Positions 38,601-45,748 of a stretch of 64,000 bases of DNA are shown in pieces. The notes below the pieces were generated by a model that made no database searches, had not been told where the DNA came from, and saw nothing but the letters and a program-made list of their open reading frames with translations. The stretch's first letter is position 1. The number at the start of each line of letters is the position of its first letter. Origin of the DNA: Massilia brevitalea (GTDB lineage Bacteria; Pseudomonadota; Gammaproteobacteria; Burkholderiales; Burkholderiaceae_D); the NCBI RefSeq assembly GCF_030711405.1, contig NZ_JAULSI010000011.1, forward strand, positions 62,001 through 126,000. The letters run 5' to 3'. A program made the translations under genes and the position numbers.

Positions 38601-40115
38601 ATGGGCTTTATGGGTAGAGCCAAGCGCATGACTTTCCTGGTCCACCGCTGGACCGGGGTGCTGATGTGCGTGCTGATGGCGCTGTGGTTCGTCAGCGGAA
38701 TCGTGATGCTGTTCGTCGGCTATCCGAAGCTGACGCCCCCGGAGCGGATGGCAGGCCTGCCGGCCTTATCGGCTTCCGGCTGCTGCGTCGACGTATCCGC
38801 CGCGCTGGCGCAAAGCCGCGATCCCGCTGCGGTGAAAGGCATCGTGCTGACCTCAATCGGCGGGCGGCCGCATTATGTGCTGGCCGAGGGCGACGGCAGC
38901 CGGGTTGCGGTGGATGCCGTCGACGGCACGCGGCTGGCCGCCGGCCCTGGCCAGGCGCTTGCCTCGGCGCGTGCCTTCCTGCATGGCGCGCCTGCCAGGT
39001 ACATGGGCTTTATCGAGGAAGACCGCTGGACGCATTCGCGTTCGCTGGGGGCGCACCGGCCGCTGCACGTGGTCGAGATGGGCGACGCCGCGGCCACCCG
39101 CCTCTACCTGTCGTCGGCGACCGGCCAGGTGGTGCTGGATGCGCCGCGTGCCGAACGGCTGTGGAACTTCGTCGGCGCCTGGCTGCACTGGCTCTACATG
39201 TTCCGCAAACAGCCGACCGACCCGGTATGGAGCTGGACGGTGATCGTCTTGTCGAGCATCGGCGTGGTGTCGGCCCTGGCCGGCGCGCTGAACGGCATCT
39301 GGCGCTGGCGCTTTGCAGGCACCTACAAGAGCGGCTCGAAGTCGCCGTTTCGCGAGGCTTGCCTGCGCTGGCACCACATCCTCGGGCTGTCGTTCGGCGC
39401 GCTGCTGCTGGCCTGGATCTTCAGCGGCCTGATGTCGATGAATCCGCTGGGCGTGTTCGATGCAAAGGGGCCGCGGCCGGACCTGGCGGCGTTCGAGGGC
39501 GGCAGCGCGGCCTCGCTGCGCCTGCCCGTGCGGGCGTCGCAGGCCGTCGCGCTGCTGGCGGCGCAAGGCTTCCGGGCCAGCGAACTGGAATGGCGGGTGC
39601 TGGGCGGCCAGCCCTACATCCTGGCGCGCGACGGACTGGCGCGGACGCGGCTGGTCGTGTCCGAATACGGTGGGTATGCCGTGCGCGAGCGCTGGCCCGA
39701 ACCCGTGCTGCTCGCGGCGGCGCCGCGCCTGCTGGCGCAGCCGATGGTGCGCAGCGAAACACTGCATGGCTACGACGCCTACTACTACCAGCGCCAGGAA
39801 CAGTCGATGTACGGCGCCGACGACAAGCGCCTGCCGGTACTGCGCGCCGTCTTCGACGATCCCGGCCGCACCTGGGTGCACCTGGACCTGTACACCGGCC
39901 AGGTCGAATCGAGCCTGGACAGTTCGGAGCGCGTCGGCCGCTGGCTGTTCAACTTCCTGCACAGCTGGGACTTGCCGGCGATGCTCGATGCGCCGTGGTG
40001 GCGTGAAGCGGCGCTGATCCTGCTGTGCATCGGCGGCGTGCTGCTGAGTGCCACCGCGGTGGTATTGGGTGCGCGCCGGCTGCGAAAGTCGGCCACGAAG
40101 ATCGCGACACGCTGA
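38601..40115 (+). CDS. PepSY-associated transmembrane protein
   Basis: 504 aa inner-membrane protein. Helices near residues 13-40 (FLVHRWTGVLMCVLMALWFVSGIVMLFVGY), about 210-235, about 255-280 (WHHILGLSFGALLLAWIFSGLMSM) and about 470-492. Histidines lie in or near the helices (HRWTG, RWHH, HSWD), as in the PepSY_TM/ferric-reductase-like family that acts with TonB receptors. The gene is 12 bases after the receptor, so an operon. Likely reduces or releases metal from the imported chelate; inferred. Confidence 0.87.
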   Translation: MGFMGRAKRMTFLVHRWTGVLMCVLMALWFVSGIVMLFVGYPKLTPPERMAGLPALSASGCCVDVSAALAQSRDPAAVKGIVLTSIGGRPHYVLAEGDGSRVAVDAVDGTRLAAGPGQALASARAFLHGAPARYMGFIEEDRWTHSRSLGAHRPLHVVEMGDAAATRLYLSSATGQVVLDAPRAERLWNFVGAWLHWLYMFRKQPTDPVWSWTVIVLSSIGVVSALAGALNGIWRWRFAGTYKSGSKSPFREACLRWHHILGLSFGALLLAWIFSGLMSMNPLGVFDAKGPRPDLAAFEGGSAASLRLPVRASQAVALLAAQGFRASELEWRVLGGQPYILARDGLARTRLVVSEYGGYAVRERWPEPVLLAAAPRLLAQPMVRSETLHGYDAYYYQRQEQSMYGADDKRLPVLRAVFDDPGRTWVHLDLYTGQVESSLDSSERVGRWLFNFLHSWDLPAMLDAPWWREAALILLCIGGVLLSATAVVLGARRLRKSATKIATR

Positions 40116-40118
40116 CCG

Positions 40119-40345
40119 GTGCGGCTGCGCAAACCGTACGGTGGGCACTCCGTGCCCACGCGGATGCTTGAACAATGTTAGCGGCGTTCGATGCGCGCAC
40201 GTGGCCCAGACGTAGCGCCAACAAATGATCATTGTTGGCGCCACATCTGGGCATCCGATGCGGCTCCGGCATGCGCCAACACGACGCATCGTTCCGCGTG
40301 GGCACGGGGTGCCCACCGTACGGTCAACCACCGTGGCAGGTTGCA
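40119..40345. repeat. REP-pair intergenic element D
   Basis: About 225 bases between PepSY and LysR genes, with inverted hairpins GTGGGCAC-TCC-GTGCCCAC and GTGGGCAC-GGG-GTGCCCAC. Right arm GCGCCAACACGACGC and the internal AATGATCATT match inverted element A. Confidence 0.8.
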
Positions 40346-40377
40346 GGCATCGGCTGCGCAAACCGACGCAAACGACA

Positions 40378-41325
40378 TCACACCCCAGCCCTCGGCCCAA
40401 TCCCCAGCGTCGCCGCAAAATGCGCAATCAACGCCTGCACCTTCGGCACGTGCTGGCGCGTTCTCTGCCAGACCAGATGCAGCGGCAGTCCGCGCGTGGC
40501 CAGCTGCGGCAGCACCTGCACCAGCCGCCCCTCGCGCAACTGGCCCTCGACCAGCCAGGTCGCCAGCTGGCCGATCCCCAGGCCCGCCTCCACCGCCGCT
40601 ACCTGCGCCTCGGCCTGGCCCAGCACGATCCGCCCTTCCACATGCTGGCGCGCCAGCGGCGCCTGGCCATCGTCGATCAGCCAGGGGCTGGTACTGCCAT
40701 CGGCACGCCCGTAGAGGACGGCCGCGTGCCGCCACAGTTCGTCCAGCGATTGCGGCGCGCCGTGCAGCGCGATATAGGCGGGCGATGCGCAGAACACCAG
40801 TTCCTCGTGCCCGAGATAGCGGTAGTCGAGCGCCGCCGGCCAGGTGTCGCCGCCGCCGATGCGCACCACCAGGTCCAGGCCATCCTCGACCGGATCGACG
40901 AAACGGTCGGTGAACGACACCTGCGGCAGCACCTGCGGATAACGCTCGGCAAAGTCCAGCAAGGCGGGCAAGGCGTGCATGCGGCCGAAGGTGGCGGGCA
41001 GGTCGACCCGCAGGCGCCCGGACGGTTCGATCTCGTCGGCGGAAATCACGCGCTCGGCCGCCTCGAGTTCTTCCAGCACGCGCACGCACACCTTGTAGAA
41101 CACCTCGCCGGCATCGGTCAGCTCCAGGCGGCGCCGGCTGCGGTCGAACAGCGGCTGGCCCAGGCGTTCTTCCAGGCGCGCGACGGCCTTGCCGACCGCC
41201 GAGTTGGTGAGGTTCAGGCGCGCAGCCGCGGCCGTGAAGCTGCCGGCTTCCGCCACGGCGACAAAGGTCGCCAGGCCTTTCAGGCGTTCCGAAGGGGTCA
41301 TCTTTCTTAGCGAATTTAATTCCAT
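40378..41325 (-). CDS. LysR-family transcriptional regulator
   Basis: 315 aa. N-terminal winged HTH: LKGLATFVAVAEAGSFTAAAARLNLTNSAVGKAVARLEERLGQPLFDRS, followed by the periplasmic-binding-like effector domain. It diverges from an MFS exporter gene and is probably its regulator. Two ATGs are possible, 41325 and 41301 (MTPSERLKG). Two GCGAATTTA direct repeats (41310-41318, 41333-41341) span the first ATG; if they are the LysR binding sites, the later start is more likely. Confidence 0.9.
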   Translation of the reverse strand: MELNSLRKMTPSERLKGLATFVAVAEAGSFTAAAARLNLTNSAVGKAVARLEERLGQPLFDRSRRRLELTDAGEVFYKVCVRVLEELEAAERVISADEIEPSGRLRVDLPATFGRMHALPALLDFAERYPQVLPQVSFTDRFVDPVEDGLDLVVRIGGGDTWPAALDYRYLGHEELVFCASPAYIALHGAPQSLDELWRHAAVLYGRADGSTSPWLIDDGQAPLARQHVEGRIVLGQAEAQVAAVEAGLGIGQLATWLVEGQLREGRLVQVLPQLATRGLPLHLVWQRTRQHVPKVQALIAHFAATLGIGPRAGV

Positions 41326-41412
41326 TTAGGTGGCGAATTTATATCCAACAGGGGAATTCTATTCTTTATTACGATGCACGGTCTATTTCTGGAACTGCGC
41401 ATTGCCTACACC

Positions 41413-42591
41413 ATGACCACAACAACAATTTCCCCTTCCCTGCCCCGCTCCGGCGGCGCCGCCATTCCCATCCTGGCCATTGCCGCCTTCGTGATCGTGA
41501 CCACGGAATTCCTGATCGTCGGCCTGCTGCCCTCGCTTGCCCGCGAGCTCGGCATTGCCGTGTCCACCGCCGGCCAGCTGGTGACGATGTTCGCCGTCGT
41601 CGTCATGCTGTGCGGCCCCTTCCTCACCGCCTGGCTCGCCAACGTCGACCGCAAGCGCCTGTTCGTGGCGATCCTGGTCCTGTTCGCCGCATCGAACGGC
41701 CTGGCGGCGCTGGCGCCGAACATCTGGGTGCTGGCCATCGCGCGCCTGTTGCCGGCGCTGGCGCTGCCGGTGTTCTGGGGCACGGCCAGCGAAACGGCGG
41801 CCCAGATCGCCGGACCTGAGCGCGGCGGCAAGGCCGTGGCGACGGTCTACCTCGGGATCTCGGCCGCCATGCTGTTCGGTATTCCGCTCGGCACCCTGGC
41901 CTCGAACGCCATCGGCTGGCGCGGCGCCTTTGCCCTGCTGGCAGTGCTGTCGCTGGTGATCGCGCTGCTGATCCAGATCAGCATGCCGGCCGTGCGCGCA
42001 GCCGCCAAGGTAGCCGTCGGCGAGCAGGCCGCGATCCTGAAAAGCCCCTTCTTCCTGGCGAACGTCGCCTTGTCGGTGCTGGTGTTCACGGCGATGTTCG
42101 CGGGCTATACCTACCTGGCCGAGACGCTGGAAAAATCGGCCGGCATCGCACCAGGCCAGGTGGGCTGGTGGCTGATGGGCTTTGGCGCCGTCGGCCTGTT
42201 CGGCAACTGGCTGGGCGGGCGCTGGGTCGACAGCAAGCCGCTGGCCACCACCGCCCTGTTCAGCGCGCTGCTGGCGCTGGGCATGGCGGCCAGCATGGCG
42301 CTGGTCGGCTCGCGGCTGTGGTTCGCGCTGGCGCTGGCGCTGTGGGGAATTGCGAATACGGCGCTGTACCCGATCTGCCAGATCCGCGTGATGAAGGCGG
42401 CGGCCAAGGCGCAGGCGCTGGCCGGGACGATCAACGTGTCGGCGGCGAATGGCGGGATTGCGTTCGGCGCCATGATCGGGGGCCTGAGCGTGTCAACCTG
42501 GGGCGCGGGCTACGTTGGTTATGTATCGGCGGGCATCGCGCTGCTGGCGGTGCTTGGCAGTGGCCTGGTGGCCAAGCTCCGGTCCGCCTGA
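41413..42591 (+). CDS. MFS transporter of the AraJ/drug-exporter type
   Basis: 392 aa with about 12 helices. N-terminal IPILAIAAFVIVTTEFLIVGLLPSLARELGIAVSTAGQLVTMFAVVVMLCGPFLTAWLANVDRKRL is the DHA1/AraJ signature, including the DRK loop. Start ATG 41413 preferred; ATG 41374 in frame adds 13 residues of poor similarity. Divergent from the LysR gene, suggesting control by that regulator. Substrate unknown. Confidence 0.9.
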   Translation: MTTTTISPSLPRSGGAAIPILAIAAFVIVTTEFLIVGLLPSLARELGIAVSTAGQLVTMFAVVVMLCGPFLTAWLANVDRKRLFVAILVLFAASNGLAALAPNIWVLAIARLLPALALPVFWGTASETAAQIAGPERGGKAVATVYLGISAAMLFGIPLGTLASNAIGWRGAFALLAVLSLVIALLIQISMPAVRAAAKVAVGEQAAILKSPFFLANVALSVLVFTAMFAGYTYLAETLEKSAGIAPGQVGWWLMGFGAVGLFGNWLGGRWVDSKPLATTALFSALLALGMAASMALVGSRLWFALALALWGIANTALYPICQIRVMKAAAKAQALAGTINVSAANGGIAFGAMIGGLSVSTWGAGYVGYVSAGIALLAVLGSGLVAKLRSA

Positions 42592-42612
42592 CTGGTCGGC
42601 CAGCCTGGCGAT

Positions 42613-42846
42613 TCATGGCTGTATGCCAAGCGCCGCCAGGCGCGCCTCGCTTTCGCGTGCATCGAGATCGGCCTGACGCTGCTCGCGCGCATCCTTGCGG
42701 CGCATGTACAGGGCGTTCATGACGAAGGTGAGGACGGCGGTGCCGATACCGACGGCAACGCCGACGTCGGTGAGTGTCAGCGATGCACAGACCGCGCTGA
42801 TGGCGCCGGCATAGCTGCTGAATTCCGGTACGGTGATCTTGCTCAT
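42613..42846 (-). CDS. Holin-like small membrane protein
   Basis: 77 aa. Start ATG 42846 with AAAGG upstream. Layout: polar N-terminus (MSKITVPEFSSYAG), one or two hydrophobic segments (AISAVCASLTLTDVGVAVGIGTAVLTFVMNALYM), then a charged helical tail rich in Arg, Glu and Asp (RRKDAREQRQADLDARESEARL). This is the look of HP1/P2-type class II holins. No endolysin, spanin or structural phage gene follows, so it is an orphan; the divergent S24 repressor gene lies about 250 bases away. Confidence 0.6.
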   Translation of the reverse strand: MSKITVPEFSSYAGAISAVCASLTLTDVGVAVGIGTAVLTFVMNALYMRRKDAREQRQADLDARESEARLAALGIQP

Positions 42847-43002
42847 TACATGCCTTTCGATCGGGCCGTGCTGCATGCGCCCAAAACAGCCTCCGCCCAG
42901 CGCCGGCATTGGCCAGTTCAACTACACGACGGCGTGCGCGGTTCATGTTCTGCTGCAAAATCGCCCTGATTTTGTGCTCGCTCAAACGCCTCCAATGACT
43001 TA

Positions 43003-43031
43003 ATATTAGTCTGACTAATCAAAACGGTCAA
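43003..43031 (-). promoter_or_regulatory. Promoter toward the holin-like gene
   Basis: Minus strand TTGACC (43031-43026), 17-base spacer, TAATAT (43008-43003). The palindromic operator 43005-43019 overlaps its -10 region. Confidence 0.65.
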
Positions 43032-43069
43032 CAGTCCGACTAATTTTCTTGTTCAGCAGTCTGACTAAT
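43005..43069. promoter_or_regulatory. Three repressor operators at 25-base spacing
   Basis: Site 1 (43005-43019) is the perfect 15-base palindrome ATTAGTCTGACTAAT. Sites 2 (43030-43044) and 3 (43055-43069) repeat AGTCYGACTAAT with imperfect left arms. The starts are exactly 25 bases apart. Site 1 covers the leftward -10; site 3 fills the spacer of the rightward promoter. Confidence 0.85.
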
Positions 43070-43077
43070 TGTAGAAT
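43049..43077 (+). promoter_or_regulatory. Promoter of the S24 repressor gene
   Basis: TTGTTC (43049-43054), 17-base spacer that is operator site 3, TAGAAT (43072-43077). It implies autorepression. Confidence 0.6.
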
Positions 43078-43096
43078 GCAATTTTTACCATCCCTT

Positions 43097-43882
43097 ATGC
43101 GCATGCCTGCCCTTCCCCTCACCCCAGCGCAGCTCGACGATGCTGCGCGCCTGAAGCAGCGCTTCGCCGAATGGCAGAAGCGCCAGAAGGACGCCGGCCA
43201 CCCTGCTTCGCAAGAGGCGGCCGGTGAGCTGCTGGGCTTCAATCAGAGTGCGCTCAGCCAATACCTGAATGGGCGTATCCCCCTGAACGTCGGCGCCGCC
43301 ACCCGGTTTGCTTCGGTCATGGGCTGCACTGTGGCGGACTTCAGTCCCCGCTTGCAGGAACAGTTAAGCGGCTACGTGTCGGCCGCCATGCCGGATGGTG
43401 TGGCGGCGAATGATGGCGTGCTGGCCAGGGCCAGGCGCGTGCTCCAATCGGAAGACGCGGACACGGTCGGGGTCCGGCTGGTCACCTTGAAACTGCGCGC
43501 CGGCGTGGCGCGTTTCGGCACCGAACCCGTGGTAGAGGACAGCGGCAGCATCCGGATTCCACGCGCGGACATCGAACGCGGCAAGCTCAATCCGGACAAG
43601 CTGATTGCGATCCAGGTGCGCGGCCAGAGCATGGAACCTCTGATGTTCGAGGATGATGTGATCGTGATCGATCCGACCGACAAGAAGCTGGTCAATCGGG
43701 AGCTGTATGCGCTGAACTTCGATGGCGATTGCTGCGTGAAGCAGATGGTCAAGCGTAGCGGGGAGTGGTATCTGCATTCGGTGAATCCGGACTTCGGGCC
43801 GGTGAATGCGCGTAGCGGGGAGTTCAGCGTGATTGGGCGGGTGGTGTACCAGCCGGGACGGTCGCTGCGGGGAAGGCTCTAG
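43097..43882 (+). CDS. S24/LexA-like phage repressor (CI type)
   Basis: 261 aa. N-terminal HTH: ASQEAAGELLGFNQSALSQYLNGRIPLNVGAATRFASVMGCTVADF. The C-terminal S24 peptidase-like domain contains GQSMEPLMFEDDVIVID (catalytic Ser of the SM motif) and the Lys region CVKQMVKRSGEWYLHSVNPDFGPV. The start is uncertain: ATG 43076 would overlap the -10, so I prefer ATG 43097 or 43103, giving a nearly leaderless message. Probably self-cleaved in the SOS response and bound to the three upstream operators. Left over from, or domesticated from, a prophage. Confidence 0.88.
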   Translation: MRMPALPLTPAQLDDAARLKQRFAEWQKRQKDAGHPASQEAAGELLGFNQSALSQYLNGRIPLNVGAATRFASVMGCTVADFSPRLQEQLSGYVSAAMPDGVAANDGVLARARRVLQSEDADTVGVRLVTLKLRAGVARFGTEPVVEDSGSIRIPRADIERGKLNPDKLIAIQVRGQSMEPLMFEDDVIVIDPTDKKLVNRELYALNFDGDCCVKQMVKRSGEWYLHSVNPDFGPVNARSGEFSVIGRVVYQPGRSLRGRL

Positions 43883-43976
43883 GAATGCCAGGTAGGAAAT
43901 GGCTGCTTTGAGTGGACTCGGCCGATGAAAATGCCAGTCCATCACTGCAGCTGCAGCGATGCCCGATGTAGTTTGC

Positions 43977-44255
43977 TTAGTACAGCAGCGAGTTCAGGTA
44001 GTACATCTGCTTGATGGGCGCGATCTCGTTTGGCAGGATACCGTTGATCGCTGGTATCAGGTTCGCATGCTCGGACGTGGCAGGCTCGATGCGCGAGCGG
44101 GTGTCAGTTACACCCAGGGTGCCGTTGATCCCAGTGTGCAGGTTCGACACGCCGGTAGAGAAACTGCCTTCCAGTGCCTCGGCTGCCAGCAGGATGTTCG
44201 AGCGGCCGCCGGCGCCCATGCTGAACGCAAGGTCGACCGCGGTAGCGCGTAGGGC
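43977..44255 (-). pseudogene. C-terminal fragment of an unrecognised gene
   Basis: The frame runs from a stop near 44270 to a natural stop at 43977 and reads SALRATAVDLAFSMGAGG, RSNILLAAEALEGSFSTG, ...GILPNEIAPIKQMYYLNSLLY. Codon choice and composition look coding, but there is no start codon with a ribosome site, and the frame before 44255 is nonsense and AT-rich. It looks like the 3' end of a longer gene cut off at a recombination point just before the YefM-YoeB promoter. I do not recognise the family. Confidence 0.45.
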
Positions 44256-44257
44256 GC

Positions 44258-44309
44258 TTGCTATCCATCATAAATAGGCTATACTTTAACCTGTACAGTT
44301 AATCGTACA
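44258..44309 (+). promoter_or_regulatory. Promoter and YefM-type operator of the toxin-antitoxin operon
   Basis: TTGCTA (44258-44263), 16-base spacer, TATACT (44280-44285), followed by TGTACA (44292-44297) and CGTACA (44304-44309), whose centres are 12 bases apart. YefM of enteric bacteria binds paired TGTACA-core sites, so this fits autoregulation. About 110 bases of leader follow. Confidence 0.65.
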
Positions 44310-44418
44310 AGTCTTCATCCGTTAGATACATACTCATACTTACGACGGCGCCCATACCAAATTCGCTAACGACCCTATCTAACTACTCATTCCAACGGAT
44401 AAGCAAGGGAGTGCCCCC

Positions 44419-44718
44419 ATGAGAATCATCAATTTTTCTGATGCTCGCAACAGTCTTCGGACCGTTATCGACCAAGTGGTCGAGGATGCCGACGTGACAG
44501 TGATTTCACGTCGTGATGCGGCTGATGCCGTCGTCATGTCTTTCGATTACTACAGCAGCCTCATGGAGACTGTCTACCTGTTGAGCTCGCCTGCAAATGC
44601 AGCTCATTTGGCAAAATCCATCGCGCAAGCTCGTGCAGGTCAAGCGAGGCATCGGGAGCTGATCGACGTACCCGAAGCTAAGGAAGAGCAAGATGCGCAA
44701 TCTGAAGTTCACGGATGA
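44419..44718 (+). CDS. yefM: Antitoxin YefM (Phd family)
   Basis: 99 aa. The N-terminal DNA-binding Phd fold MRIINFSDARNSLRTVIDQVVEDADVTVISRRDAADAVVMSFDYYSSLMETVYLLSSPANAAHLAKSI matches YefM closely; the C-terminal tail is the acidic, disordered toxin-neutralising part. Overlaps the yoeB gene by 26 bases. Sits at the edge of a mobile-element remnant. Confidence 0.95.
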   Translation: MRIINFSDARNSLRTVIDQVVEDADVTVISRRDAADAVVMSFDYYSSLMETVYLLSSPANAAHLAKSIAQARAGQARHRELIDVPEAKEEQDAQSEVHG

Positions 44719-44950
44719 GCCTTGGACCGACTATATCTACTGGCAAACGCAAGATAGAAAGACGCTGAAACGTATCAATGAGCTGATCAAAGACGTCCAG
44801 CGCGATCCTTTCGTCGGGATCGGTAAGCCAGAGCCTCTCAAGCACAGCCTGAGCGGCTTTTGGTCAAGGCGAATTGACGAAGCAAACCGCCTCGTCTACC
44901 AAGCCGACGATGACGAAATAACCGTCATCAGCTGCCGCTATCACTACTGA
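44693..44950 (+). CDS. yoeB: Toxin YoeB, ribosome-dependent mRNA endonuclease
   Basis: 85 aa, one residue longer than the E. coli protein. The conserved blocks WTDYIYWQTQDRKTLKRINELIKD, GKPEPLKHSLSGFWSRRI and ISCRYHY are intact, with catalytic equivalents E47, R66, H84 and terminal Y85. So the toxin looks active. It cleaves mRNA in the ribosomal A site when YefM is degraded. Confidence 0.96.
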   Translation: MRNLKFTDEPWTDYIYWQTQDRKTLKRINELIKDVQRDPFVGIGKPEPLKHSLSGFWSRRIDEANRLVYQADDDEITVISCRYHY

Positions 44951-45094
44951 CCGTCAAGGGCTTCTCTACCGTTGATGAGCCCTTGTTCTTTCGACTGCAT
45001 GAACGTCGGCACAGTGCCTGACATGATCCCCAGGTCTTCGAAGAGCTGCGGCTATTCGGCCCAGGCACGCCCTGCATCCTCTCAGGGAGGGGAT

Positions 45095-45120
45095 AAAAAA
45101 AGCCCCTGATCGGGGCTTTT
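45095..45120 (-). terminator. Terminator of tRNA-Ser
   Basis: Stem AAAAGCCCC/GGGGCTTTT with loop TGATC; the minus strand continues into a T run. Confidence 0.85.
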
Positions 45121-45128
45121 GGGTATCT

Positions 45129-45219
45129 TGGCGGAGAGAGGGGGATTCGAACCCCCGGTAGGCTATGAACCTACACACGCTTTCCAGGCGTGCGACTTAA
45201 ACCACTCATCCATCTCTCC
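45129..45219 (-). tRNA. tRNA-Ser (anticodon GGA)
   Basis: 91 bases including the encoded CCA. Acceptor GGAGAGA/TCTCTCC, a D-arm with GATGAGTGG, anticodon stem-loop CACGC-CTGGAAA-GCGTG giving GGA, a long variable arm (TGTAGGTTCATAGCCTACC) as in class II tRNAs, and T-arm GGGGGTTCGAATCCCCC. Its 3' end faces the YefM-YoeB remnant region, a usual integration geometry. Confidence 0.97.
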
Positions 45220-45364
45220 TGATGGGTTCCGCGCATGCGTTCACGCGAAGCCGCCTATTATAGCAAGGATTCTCGACTGTACAAGAGCATCCTGACAAGC
45301 ATCTCGCCATGACGCCGCACGTGAGCCTGGCGAGGACAGTCGAGTGACCCAACCGGAGAACGCG

Positions 45365-45655
45365 ATGGAAATGAAGAAGATTAATGCCGGCAAGCTGCGC
45401 GCCATTGGCTACGACGCACGCGAGCGCCTACTCCGCGTGGAATTTGACGATGGCAACGCCATCGACTATGCCGCAGTCGGCACCGAAGTGTGGCGCAAGC
45501 TTTCCACCTCGGCTTCGCCCTGGAGCTATTACCGCGACAACATCGAAGAAGAATTCACCGGCCGCCGTGGCCGTGCCGCCGTCTCGACCGACAAGCACAC
45601 CCTCGACCGCGAGGCCCTGATGAAAGCCTTCGGCGGCGATCCGGACGGCGCGTAG
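45365..45655 (+). CDS. KTSC-domain protein
   Basis: 96 aa. Start ATG 45365, with GGAG six bases upstream; a GTG at 45344 would add seven residues. MKKINAGKLRAIGYDARERLLRVEFDDGNAIDYAAVGTEVWRKLSTSASPWSYYRDNIEEEF is a KTSC domain, a small fold of unknown function often fused to RNA- or nuclease-related domains. The C-terminal tail is charged. Alone between the tRNA and acs. Confidence 0.75.
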   Translation: MEMKKINAGKLRAIGYDARERLLRVEFDDGNAIDYAAVGTEVWRKLSTSASPWSYYRDNIEEEFTGRRGRAAVSTDKHTLDREALMKAFGGDPDGA

Positions 45656-45748
45656 ACAGTCAATAAGACAACGCCGCCCTGCCAAAACAGGGCGGCGCCG
45701 ACACGCCATCGATTCAGGCCCCCAGCAACCGAGCCGGGCGCCATCACA

